Notes: a model not told the origin generated them from the letters alone. Shown: positions 1 to 5,795, counted from the stretch's first letter. The stretch: DNA of 9,739 nucleotides from Caccousia sp900752115 (GCA_902472225.1 CABRNB010000104.1:1-9739), one strand, 5' to 3'. Numbers and translations are program-made.

Positions 1-1
1 G

Positions 2-151
2 GCGGGTGGTGGATTTGATGATTACCACCGTTGCCGCCACAAGCGACAGCTTGAATATTACATGGAAAATCTGACGGGCGGCACACCTCCCGTCAGATAC
101 CTACCCTGTGTAGTCCCTTGTAAACTGTACTTTCCCACAGACCAAACATGA
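2..151 (+). CDS. Possible 3' end of a rightward gene entering from the left edge
   Basis: A reading frame is open from the window edge to a TGA at 149-151, 49 codons with no start inside the window. The first part reads like a charged helical protein tail (FDDYHRCRHKRQLEYYMENL). The part after base 70 only mirrors the hairpin at 69-98 and overlaps the aldo/keto reductase gene on the other strand. I do not recognise a family. Another frame on the same strand (stop at 72-74) is also open, so the choice of frame is uncertain. If real, the gene converges on the reductase gene. It could equally be noise. Confidence 0.22.
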   Translation, partial: AGGGFDDYHRCRHKRQLEYYMENLTGGTPPVRYLPCVVPCKLYFPTDQT

Positions 152-1155
152 GCCTCCTCGGCAGACTCCGGAGTATTCTGCGCCATCACGCCCACCAGAG
201 CATGCGGAACATAGGCTTCTTCCAGATAACGCAGCTCTTCCTGCGTCAGCGTCAGCTCTGTAGCCTTTACCGCACCTTCCACATGATGCCGTTTTGTCGC
301 GCCCACAACCGGCGACGTTACTTTGGTCAGCAGCCACGCCAACGAAATTTCTGTCATCGATACGCCGCGCTTTTGCGCCAGTTCTGCTGCACGCCTGATG
401 ATCACCGCATCCTGTGCTGCCGAGCCGTCATACTTGAGCTTTGCGTAACTGTCTTCCTCAAGACGTTTGGAAGTTTCTCCGGGGAGTTTGGAAAGACGGC
501 CGCCAGCCAGTGCGCTGTACGGTGTCATCGCAATGTTGTCCTCCCGGCAAAGTTTCGCCATCTCCCGTTCTTCCTCCCGGAAAATCAGATTGTAATGTCC
601 TTGCACGGAAATAAATCCGGTAAAACCTTCACGCTCTGCCAGCGCATTGGCTTTGGCCAACTGATAAGCAAAGCAATTGGAAATCCCGATATATCGAATC
701 TTACCGGCTTTTACCATCCGGTTCAAACCATCCATGACATCGTAAAGCGGCGTCTGATAATCCCACATATGGTAAATATACAGATCTACATAGTCAAGGC
801 CCAGATTCTTCAGGCTGGTATTAACCGCCTGCTCTATATGACGTTGTCCGGAAATTCCGGCGTGAATCTCCTCCTGCGTTCGGGGCAAAAACTTTGTCGC
901 TACAACTACCTCCTCACGCCTGGCCAAATCACGCAGAGCACGTCCCACATACTGCTCGCTCGTGCCGCTCTGATAGGAAAGCGCCGTATCAAAAAAGTTA
1001 ATTCCCTTTTCCAATCCATAACGAATGATTTCTCTCGAGTGCTCTTCATCCAGCGTCCAGCTGTGCTGACCGCTTTGAGCATCTCCAAAGCCCATGCACC
1101 CCATACAGATACGGGAAACTGTCAGCTCTGATTTTCCTAATCTCGTATATTGCAT
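58..1155 (-). CDS. Aldo/keto reductase
   Basis: A cytoplasmic NAD(P)H-dependent oxidoreductase of the aldo/keto reductase superfamily (TIM barrel), 365 residues from the chosen start. The catalytic tetrad is visible: Asp56 and Tyr61 (FDTALSY), Lys88 (ATKF) and His129 (YIYHMWD). The cofactor-binding side shows GKIRYIGISN, TPYSALAGGRLS and the late SPVVGATK motif. The frame is open upstream to about 1254, but ATG at 1155 has an AGAGGAG ribosome binding site at a good distance and the family-typical beginning MQYTRLGKSELTVSRI, so I place the start there. It follows the lipoprotein gene by about 100 bases and is probably cotranscribed with it. The substrate cannot be read from sequence. The last 20 or so residues, after HVWSVGK, look foreign to the family and are encoded across a terminator-like hairpin, suggesting a lost stop codon and a read-through tail. 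Confidence 0.93.
   Translation of the reverse strand: MQYTRLGKSELTVSRICMGCMGFGDAQSGQHSWTLDEEHSREIIRYGLEKGINFFDTALSYQSGTSEQYVGRALRDLARREEVVVATKFLPRTQEEIHAGISGQRHIEQAVNTSLKNLGLDYVDLYIYHMWDYQTPLYDVMDGLNRMVKAGKIRYIGISNCFAYQLAKANALAEREGFTGFISVQGHYNLIFREEEREMAKLCREDNIAMTPYSALAGGRLSKLPGETSKRLEEDSYAKLKYDGSAAQDAVIIRRAAELAQKRGVSMTEISLAWLLTKVTSPVVGATKRHHVEGAVKATELTLTQEELRYLEEAYVPHALVGVMAQNTPESAEEAHVWSVGKYSLQGTTQGRYLTGGVPPVRFSM
69..98 (-). terminator. Hairpin at the end of the reductase gene, probable intrinsic terminator
   Basis: A perfect 10-base inverted repeat, ATCTGACGGG and CCCGTCAGAT, is separated by a 10-base loop. Read leftward it is followed by TTTT. It lies inside the last codons of the reductase frame instead of after the stop, which is unusual. 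The short T-run makes the terminator call moderate. Confidence 0.5.
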
Positions 1156-1257
1156 TCTGTTTTCTCCTCTTTTCAGATCGGTCAAGGGGCTCCTCCACTC
1201 GTTGGCTTCCCACCTGAGCCTGCAAAATCTCCAAGCCTCTGGTGTCTTTTCCAAGTT

Positions 1258-1815
1258 CTATTCCTCTGTCACTTGTTCCAGGATAGCGGTAAAATCCTCC
1301 GTTTGATTGGAAATCACATCCAAACCGCTTATGATCACCCCAATCGGCACCACATCTTCTGAATAGGGCATATCCTCGGTGAAGATAACAAGATTTTCCC
1401 ATTTCGCATAGAGGACAGCTTCTCCGGCAATCGGATCATATCCGGGCTGCTCCTTTCCCAGAGACAAAGGTTCTTCCAGCTGATCCGTTTGCAGCTCCCC
1501 CTCAGACGCTTCAAAAAAGGAAAGCTCCAACGGCGTTCTCTCCAGCAAAGCATCGGCTGCTGAGTTCTGGTACAGAAGAAGCACGACTTCCTCACCGTTC
1601 ACCATGAAACGGGCTTTTTTCCCGTTACTCATCGGTTTGACATCATTGGGATAAGCTCCAGTCGCAACAGAATTCGTATCTTGTACCGCACTCTGGGACA
1701 CGGCAACAGAACCGTCTCCTCCGGACACGGCAGCATCACCGCATCCTGCCAGCAAAACGGCACAGGCCGCTATGGCCAATACTGCCTTGCAGGCTGTCTT
1801 CTGTCTTTTTCTCAT
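1258..1815 (-). CDS. Cyclophilin-like-fold lipoprotein
   Basis: A secreted lipoprotein of 185 residues. The N-terminus has a basic stretch (MRKRQK), a hydrophobic core and a lipobox LAGC with Cys25, so it should be lipidated and held on the outer face of the membrane. After a Ser/Gly/Ala-rich linker, residues from about 68 to the end match the small cyclophilin-like domain often found in Bacillota (Cyclophil_like): a beta-rich pattern with YDPIAGEAVLYAKWENLVIF and a following VVPIGVIISGLDV. Proteins of this family are commonly found beside aldo/keto reductases and flavodoxins, as here. Prolyl isomerase activity is not established for the family, so I give no reaction. ATG at 1815 has a strong GGAGAGGAG ribosome binding site. 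It is the first gene of a leftward two-gene unit with the reductase. Confidence 0.85.
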   Translation of the reverse strand: MRKRQKTACKAVLAIAACAVLLAGCGDAAVSGGDGSVAVSQSAVQDTNSVATGAYPNDVKPMSNGKKARFMVNGEEVVLLLYQNSAADALLERTPLELSFFEASEGELQTDQLEEPLSLGKEQPGYDPIAGEAVLYAKWENLVIFTEDMPYSEDVVPIGVIISGLDVISNQTEDFTAILEQVTEE

Positions 1816-1938
1816 GATTTTCTCTCCTCTCCATCTTTGTTAACAGGCAAAGTGAGATCGTCTCCTCCAAAAAGAAAATGGAGCCGGATTTCGGATATTG
1901 GGCCAACTCTCTTTTCACGTTTTTTCTTTCTTATGAAG

Positions 1939-1950
1939 AGAATTTATTCT
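1939..1950 (-). promoter_or_regulatory. AGAAT-TT-ATTCT dyad at the lipoprotein promoter start site
   Basis: A perfect inverted repeat of 5+5 bases with a 2-base centre begins six bases after the -10 box of the leftward promoter, so it covers the expected transcription start. A closely similar dyad sits at the same place in the promoter of the PTPS-family gene (5749-5761). It resembles half of a Fur/PerR-type box, but the 2-base centre differs from the usual single base. Short AT-rich dyads also arise by chance. Confidence 0.35.
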
Positions 1951-1956
1951 GTTTCC

Positions 1957-1985
1957 AGTATAGCGCCACTTCTGCCCTATGTAAA
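1957..1985 (-). promoter_or_regulatory. Promoter for the lipoprotein and reductase genes
   Basis: Read leftward: -35 TTTACA (1985-1980), a 17-base spacer, -10 TATACT (1962-1957). Each box has one mismatch from the sigma-A consensus and the spacing is ideal. Transcription would start near 1950, giving a leader of about 135 bases before the lipoprotein ATG at 1815. Confidence 0.7.
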
Positions 1986-2049
1986 ATGCCTATTCTTTAT
2001 CGTTGGTCATGCAAATTTCGTATAACTAACTCCTGTTCCTTTCGTGCGT

Positions 2050-2081
2050 AAAAAACGGGAGGAAGCTGCCCCATTCCCGTT
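2050..2081 (-). terminator. Orphan intrinsic terminator between divergent promoters
   Basis: Read leftward: AACGGGA, a 14-base loop, TCCCGTT, continuing into a run of six T. This is a clear intrinsic terminator for leftward transcription, yet no leftward gene lies just upstream of it. The nearest gene to the right, marR-like, runs the other way. It may stop antisense RNA arriving from the MarR locus or be a relic of a lost gene. Confidence 0.6.
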
Positions 2082-2130
2082 GTATTCAAGACAGTCCGAT
2101 GATCTTTAAATACATTTTATCCGGAGGCTC

Positions 2131-2159
2131 TTGACATAAAAAATTTGCGCACATATAAT
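2131..2159 (+). promoter_or_regulatory. Perfect-consensus promoter of the MarR-FUSC unit
   Basis: TTGACA at 2131-2136, a 17-base spacer and TATAAT at 2154-2159: every base of both boxes matches the sigma-A consensus at optimal spacing. Such a promoter would be very strong if unrepressed, which fits repression through the overlapping palindrome at 2153-2177. Confidence 0.88.
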
Positions 2160-2177
2160 TAACTATGTTAACTACAT
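2153..2177 (+). promoter_or_regulatory. Palindromic operator candidate for the MarR regulator
   Basis: TTAAC-TAT-GTTAA (2159-2171) is a perfect dyad. Outer bases extend it to 2153-2177 with three mismatched pairs. The heptamer TTAACTA is also directly repeated at 2159-2165 and 2168-2174. The site overlaps the -10 box and the start point and lies just before the MarR gene. MarR proteins typically bind AT-rich palindromes of 16-20 bases over their own promoter, so autorepression is the natural reading. Confidence 0.65.
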
Positions 2178-2196
2178 ATAAGAGGAGGCGTTTGCA

Positions 2197-2643
2197 GTGG
2201 AATGGACAGATATGATGCACTACCAGCAGCAAATGCAGAAAATCATACGCTCCCTGCTTCCTGTGCGTAAATCCATACTGACCGCCAGCGAATGCGAACT
2301 TCTGGCCCGTCTGTATCTGCAGCCTGAAAAAAACACTCCCGCTTTGCTCAGCCAGGGCAGCGGGATGAAAAAAGAAGCGGTCAGCCGCTGTCTCAAAACC
2401 CTTTATGAAAAAAAATGCATACGAAAACAGCGCCAGACGTCGGATGAACGAAGCTATCAGCTGTTTATCACAGAAACGGGTCTTGCCGAACTAAAGAAGG
2501 GATATGAAAGCATTTTGCAGCCCTTTTACGATCTGTGGCGCAGCACAGGCAAAGACTTTGAAGCATTTATGTATTATGCGGACAAGGTTGCCGCACAAAT
2601 TGAGAAAGGACAGGAAACAAACCGTGACCATGAAATTTTATGA
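2197..2643 (+). CDS. MarR-family transcriptional regulator
   Basis: A cytoplasmic DNA-binding regulator of 148 residues, the usual MarR length. A long N-terminal helix is followed by the winged helix-turn-helix at about residues 28-100. This has LTASECELLARLYL, the recognition helix around MKKEAVSRCLKTLYEKKCI (57-75) and the wing with the family's Asp-x-Arg pattern (S82-D83-E84-R85), then YQLFITETG. C-terminal helices for dimerisation follow. The start is GTG at 2197, set by AGGAGG at 2183-2188 eight bases upstream. It overlaps the start of the FUSC gene by 14 bases, so the two are translationally coupled. It probably represses its own promoter and the transporter and is released by a small aromatic or drug-like ligand (inference from the family). 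Confidence 0.9.
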   Translation: MEWTDMMHYQQQMQKIIRSLLPVRKSILTASECELLARLYLQPEKNTPALLSQGSGMKKEAVSRCLKTLYEKKCIRKQRQTSDERSYQLFITETGLAELKKGYESILQPFYDLWRSTGKDFEAFMYYADKVAAQIEKGQETNRDHEIL

Positions 2644-3531
2644 CGCGCTGCAGATGGATCCTTCCGTTTTAAAACGAATGATTGCCTCCTGCGATACAAA
2701 ACATCACAAGGCTTATTATTGGACTGCAATGGCAGTACGCTCGGTACTGATCGTGGGCTTTGCGATTGTGTTTATCAGCCTGCTGTCCGGCATATTTGGC
2801 TCCGACAATGCCCCGCTGGCAGTCGCGTTGTTCTGTATGATGCTGGGGATCCGCTTTGTGAATTTTGAATACTGTATCCGCGACTCTCTTGCTGCTCTTG
2901 CGGCGGTACTGGCCATTTTGGTGCTGGCTCCCAGCGCTGCCGCCTTGCTGCCGCCGTTTTTTCTGATTTCACTCCACTTCGCAGCTTTTTTTGCATTGCT
3001 GTACATGACCACGCAACGTCCCGAGATGGGAAACGGCGGTTTATACAGCTTTGCTTATATTTACCTGACCGGGAATCCGGTGTTTGGGGAAGCCCTCGTT
3101 CGCCGCAGCCTCCTGGCTTTAACGGGTTATTTAATTTGCGGTGCAATCCTGTTTGCCAAGCATCGAAATCAACATAGAACCATCCGTTTTTTGCACGTAA
3201 TACGTGGCTTTGATCTTTCCTCTCCGGTTGATGTTTGGCAGCTACGCATGGCTCTCGGCGTAAGCCTGGTCATGACCGCAGGACAGACGTTTGGGGTGGA
3301 ACGGTTTATGTGGATGGGATTTGCCTGGGCTTTTGCACGGATTACCGGTACAAAACAGCAATGAACTGCTTCGGTGCGCTGATGCTGGGCGCCGGGATCT
3401 ACGGCCTTCAGGGAGCAGTGGCTCTTCGCATTATGGATACTTTTCTCGGTGTAACATTCGGCCTGGTCTTCGCGGCAGTCTTTCACCGGCTGGCCGCAGC
3501 CAAATTCCTGTCCGAATCGGAGAGAGAATAA
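2630..3531 (+). pseudogene. FUSC-family membrane transporter, broken by frameshift and internal deletion
   Basis: The FUSC (fusaric acid/aromatic acid exporter-like) family makes inner-membrane efflux proteins. From ATG 2630 (or GTG 2624, which has a better-spaced AGGA) the frame encodes several hydrophobic segments (SVLIVGFAIVFISLLSGIF, ALAAVLAILVLAP) and then VWQLRMALGVSLVMTAGQT, RFMWMGFA, typical of the second FUSC half. After GFA (about 3325) this frame becomes unrelated and stops at 3362-3364. The family-like continuation (LGFCTDYRYKTAMNCFGALMLG, ending FHRLAAAKFLSE) lies in the preceding frame and ends at TAA 3529-3531. Family members, as I recall them, have roughly 50-60 residues between these two blocks, so a stretch is missing as well as the frame. 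The near-repeats GGGATTTGC and GGGCTTTTGC at the join suggest slippage. The first frame alone gives 244 residues and is probably non-functional. Confidence 0.78.
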
Positions 3532-3616
3532 CAAAATATGGGACTCCGGAAAAAACGAGAATACTCGGGAGAAAATCATCAGACAAACATGAGCACGGAA
3601 AGTCGGGCAAAAGATG

Positions 3617-3640
3617 TGCATTTCCGTTATGATGAATGCA
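3617..3640 (+). promoter_or_regulatory. Small dyad upstream of the AraC-type gene
   Basis: TGCATT and AATGCA form a 6-base inverted repeat with a 12-base centre, ending just before the ribosome binding site of the AraC-type gene. A TATGAT lies within it (3628-3633) but has no convincing -35. It could be an operator or chance. No clear terminator or strong promoter is visible between 3532 and 3656. Confidence 0.2.
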
Positions 3641-3656
3641 GAAGGACGGTGCAGAC

Positions 3657-4514
3657 ATGGATTGGGTAACAAGCATTCATCAGGCAATCCAGTATATCGA
3701 GGAACATCTCCGGGAGGAACTGACCATCCAGGAAATCGCACAGCAAACGGCCCTGTCCCCCTTTTACTTTCAAAAAGGCTTTGCCATGCTGTGCGGTATG
3801 ACGGTGGGCGACTACATCCGCCAGCGCCGGCTTTCCGCCGCCGGGCTGGAGGTCCTCACGACGGACCGGAAAATTATCGACATCGCGCTGGAGTTCGGCT
3901 ATGATTCGCCGGACAGTTTTACCAAAGCCTTTACCCGATTTCATAGTCTCACACCCACCGCACTGCGAAAAAGCGGAGGCGCGGTTCGTTCCTTTGCTCC
4001 GCTTCGGATCAAAGTGACATTGGAAGGTGGTCAAAATATGGATTGCAAGATCATGAAAAAAGAAGCGTTTACCGTGCTCTGTCGGGCAAAAACTTTCAAG
4101 TATGAGGAGGCTGCCGCTCAGGTTCCCCGGTTCTGGGCAGAGCATTTCGGCACAGGCGGCGGCAATGTGGTGTGCGGGATGTACGGTATCAACCTTGACG
4201 AAAGTATGAGCGGCAATGAGTTTGAATATCTCATTGCCGACAACTACAATCCCGCCACGGAGATCCCCGACGGCTTCACCACCCGCACCATTCCGGCCCA
4301 CACTTGGGCTGTGTTCCCCTGCACCGGGAAAATGCCCGAGGCCCTCCAGGGACTGAACCAACAAATCTTTTCTCATTGGCTTCCCACAAATCCTGACTAT
4401 AAAATCGCAGCCGGCATTAATGTGGAAATGTACAGCGACGCCAGTAAGTTTGAAAACGGAGTACAGGATCAGAGCTACTACTGTGAAATTTGGATTCCCG
4501 TGGAAAAAAAGTAA
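3657..4514 (+). CDS. AraC-family regulator with GyrI-like effector-binding domain
   Basis: A cytoplasmic regulator of 285 residues with the DNA-binding part at the N-terminus. Residues 8-105 hold two helix-turn-helix units, LTIQEIAQQTALSPFYFQKGF and KIIDIALEFGYDSPDSFTKAF, ending FHSLTPTALRK, the standard AraC/XylS signature. From about residue 128 (MDCKIMKKEAFTVLCRAK) to the end is a GyrI-like/Rob-type ligand-binding domain, with FTTRTIPAHTWAVFPCTG in the middle and YYCEIWIPVEKK at the end. This order (HTH then GyrI-like) is that of Rob and many Clostridia multidrug-type regulators. ATG 3657 is chosen over the in-frame ATG at 3636 because GAAGGA lies at a proper distance and homologues start MDW. 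It follows the broken FUSC gene by 125 bases on the same strand. The effector is unknown; a hydrophobic or cationic small molecule would be usual. Confidence 0.92.
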   Translation: MDWVTSIHQAIQYIEEHLREELTIQEIAQQTALSPFYFQKGFAMLCGMTVGDYIRQRRLSAAGLEVLTTDRKIIDIALEFGYDSPDSFTKAFTRFHSLTPTALRKSGGAVRSFAPLRIKVTLEGGQNMDCKIMKKEAFTVLCRAKTFKYEEAAAQVPRFWAEHFGTGGGNVVCGMYGINLDESMSGNEFEYLIADNYNPATEIPDGFTTRTIPAHTWAVFPCTGKMPEALQGLNQQIFSHWLPTNPDYKIAAGINVEMYSDASKFENGVQDQSYYCEIWIPVEKK

Positions 4515-4571
4515 AGCAAATTTACGGAAAGCCCCCTTAAAATATAAAACGAAACAATCATAAAATAACAC

Positions 4572-4739
4572 AAAGATACCCCCTGATGCGGGACAACTGA
4601 TATTCTTCCCTTATAAGAGACAGTGAAAAACAAAAATACTGTCAAACAGAAAGGGAGCCTATCATTCCTACATCAGGGGGTTTTGTCGCTGTCCGTTTTT
4701 ATCGGATTTAATCAAATAACTGCATCAGGGGATATCTTT
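4572..4739. repeat. Three-copy repeat, core CCCCTGATG
   Basis: Copy 1 (4572-4589) reads AAAGATACCCCCTGATGC. Copy 3 (4722-4739) is its reverse complement with one mismatch in 18. Copy 2 (4671-4681) is also inverted relative to copy 1 and shares ACCCCCTGATG exactly. Copies 1 and 3 thus bound a 168-base segment like terminal inverted repeats. No transposase or recombinase lies in the window, and the flanking bases give no convincing target-site duplication. Confidence 0.55.
4578..4684. terminator. Long imperfect hairpin between convergent genes, possible terminator
   Basis: ACCCCCTGATG at 4578-4588 pairs perfectly with CATCAGGGGGT at 4671-4681. Further pairing continues inward: GATA with TATC, CCCTT with AAGGG, and GACAGT (4619-4624) with ACTGTC (4638-4643), leaving a 13-base A-rich loop. 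The whole is about 104 bases of interrupted stem, followed rightward by TTTT. It could end transcription from the AraC-type gene. Its length is unusual for a simple terminator, so it may instead be a small repeat element or a structured RNA. Confidence 0.45.
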
Positions 4740-4781
4740 TATGCGCTGTTTTTAACCGGACTGCTATGCTGCCGAAATTTG

Positions 4782-5348
4782 TCAGGGCTTCCGATAACCA
4801 CACTTCGGGCAGACGCCGTTTTCGTTCAGGGCAATACCGCACAACGGACAGCGATCGATCTTATTTTGAGTGGTAAACTCCGCCGAAGCTGCGTTCACAC
4901 CGCTCGTAAAGGTAATCTTCGCAATGTTGAACTTGTCCTTGAGCAAATCATAGACAATCTTGATCATACCTTCCACCGTCATGGTTTCCTTCGTGACGAC
5001 AAGGCGGCATTCGGGATAGGCAGTGGCAAGCTCCGTCCGGAAGGCAGGACCCTTCATCTGATTCTGCGGAGCGCCGTCGCGGATCCCCTGCTCTTCGTAT
5101 ACCTTGAGAATCGCAGGAAGAAGCGGATCATCTTCCCGCAGAATCAGGGCATGATCAAAGTTTTTCAGCACAGACCAAGCCGTTTTCTGAATTTCATTGC
5201 AGGGAAATACCATGTTGACACCGGGATTGACGGTATCCTCCACTTCGAGAGTCAACACGCCGGTATGACCGTGAAGGTATTGGGCTTCCCCTTTGAAGCC
5301 GTAAAAACGATGTGCGTACTGCAGATCCAATGTTGTGATACTTCTCAT
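4782..5348 (-). CDS. PTPS/QueD-family protein (COG0720) lacking the catalytic cysteine, with C-terminal zinc ribbon
   Basis: A cytoplasmic protein of 188 residues in the 6-pyruvoyl-tetrahydropterin synthase/6-carboxytetrahydropterin synthase (QueD) family. The zinc-binding histidines are present: His13 (YAHRF), His26 and His28 (LHGHTG). So is the catalytic Asp-His pair at 65-66 (NFDHALIL). The cysteine normally four residues before the first His of HGH is Ala22, with Glu21 next to it. Residues 167-183 form an added zinc ribbon with two CxxC pairs (Cys167/170, Cys180/183). ATG 5348 has an ideal AAGGAGGAG site, so the longer frame to 5405 is rejected. No other queuosine or folate genes are in view. 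A plain QueD function is doubtful: it may use Glu as in the PTPS-III subgroup, or do something else in pterin chemistry. Confidence 0.88.
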   Translation of the reverse strand: MRSITTLDLQYAHRFYGFKGEAQYLHGHTGVLTLEVEDTVNPGVNMVFPCNEIQKTAWSVLKNFDHALILREDDPLLPAILKVYEEQGIRDGAPQNQMKGPAFRTELATAYPECRLVVTKETMTVEGMIKIVYDLLKDKFNIAKITFTSGVNAASAEFTTQNKIDRCPLCGIALNENGVCPKCGYRKP

Positions 5349-5766
5349 TTCTTCTCCTCCTTTTGTTTTTGTCAGCCGTATCCAGTTCTTTGCGGATGCT
5401 AACATCGCCGGAATCCAATTGATGTACAGTATGGCGTTTCATTTCGTCACGCCGCCTGCATACAGCAAAGCGTTTCCGCTCCGATCAAAAGTCCGCGTCA
5501 AAAACTGCAAAGGCTGTGATATTGGATACAAGCCGTAAAGCTTGTGCGAACCAAAGCAGGGTGTTTGTCTGGGCGCTGCGTTCAGGATATCCAACTGCTT
5601 CGAGCCCTTTCCCGCCTGAACAAACCTTTCCTTTTGCCGCTGTGCTCCCAATTCTGCGATAATGCAGCCGATCCGGCGGCAAATCTTCCCGAGCATTTTT
5701 TCATGCCTCTGTATTCCAAAGCGGCTGCGCCAAAACAAATTTTAAAATTAGAATTATTCTATTTCT
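5349..5766 (-). other. Long 5' leader of the PTPS-family gene
   Basis: About 415 bases separate the promoter from the PTPS-family start codon. I looked for a preQ1, cobalamin, THF, Moco or T-box element on the leftward strand and recognise none; no attenuator hairpin with a T-run stands out before the ribosome binding site. Apart from the doubtful small ORF at 5439-5696, the stretch is unexplained. Confidence 0.4.
5439..5696 (-). CDS. Possible small ORF in the leader of the PTPS-family gene
   Basis: From ATG 5696 a frame of 85 residues runs to TGA at 5439-5441. AGAGG lies nine bases before the ATG, and the strong promoter at 5767-5795 is about 70 bases upstream. The product (MLGKICRRIGCIIAELGAQR...) is basic at its start and matches no family I know. 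Codon use is not distinctive and the other strand is also open here. Its stop overlaps an ATG (5442) of a further frame that runs into the PTPS-family gene out of phase. It may be a real peptide, a decayed gene, or simply a long untranslated leader. Confidence 0.25.
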   Translation of the reverse strand: MLGKICRRIGCIIAELGAQRQKERFVQAGKGSKQLDILNAAPRQTPCFGSHKLYGLYPISQPLQFLTRTFDRSGNALLYAGGVTK

Positions 5767-5769
5767 AAT
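5747..5769 (-). promoter_or_regulatory. Fur/PerR-like dyad at the PTPS promoter
   Basis: TAGAAT-T-ATTCTA (5749-5761) is a perfect 6+1+6 inverted repeat beginning five bases after the -10 box. With its flanks, TTAGAATTATTCTAT (5748-5762) is close to the 7-1-7 PerR consensus TTATAATNATTATAA. A second overlapping dyad, ATTAGAA and TTCTAAT (5747-5753, 5763-5769), extends into the -10. Placement over the start point suggests repression. Which regulator binds is inference. Confidence 0.45.
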
Positions 5770-5795
5770 ATAGCAAACAAAAACTATCTTGTCAA
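5767..5795 (-). promoter_or_regulatory. Strong promoter for the PTPS-family gene
   Basis: Read leftward: TTGACA (5795-5790), a 17-base spacer, TATATT (5772-5767). The -35 is perfect and the -10 has one mismatch. The start point would be near 5760, inside the dyad at 5747-5769. Confidence 0.8.

Noticed and set aside
148..1131. Rightward 327-codon open frame
   Set aside because: It is antisense to the aldo/keto reductase, whose catalytic tetrad is intact; the product is Cys/His/Arg-rich and matches no family.
1736..1918. Leftward 60-codon frame over the lipoprotein start
   Set aside because: It overlaps the signal peptide region out of frame and has no ribosome site of its own.
3590..3625. 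Mar/Sox/Rob-type box before the AraC-type gene
   Set aside because: A GCAC is present, but the spacing and the AAA part of the consensus do not fit.
3627..4571. Leftward 314-codon open frame
   Set aside because: It mirrors the AraC/GyrI-like gene, which has clear domains and a ribosome binding site; the antisense product has no recognisable motif.
4572..4739. Invertible promoter flanked by inverted repeats
   Set aside because: The repeats suit it, but no good promoter lies inside, no gene starts on either side (both neighbours end here) and no recombinase is in view. Kept only as a general repeat finding.
4623..5402. Rightward 259-codon open frame
   Set aside because: It mirrors the PTPS-family gene and starts inside the hairpin region without a good ribosome site.
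5349..5766. preQ1 or other known riboswitch before the PTPS-family gene
   Set aside because: Expected because QueD genes are often so controlled, but none of the core motifs I know is present.
5544..5768. Rightward 74-codon frame opposite the PTPS leader
   Set aside because: It has no ribosome site and no family match, and it runs through the leftward promoter.
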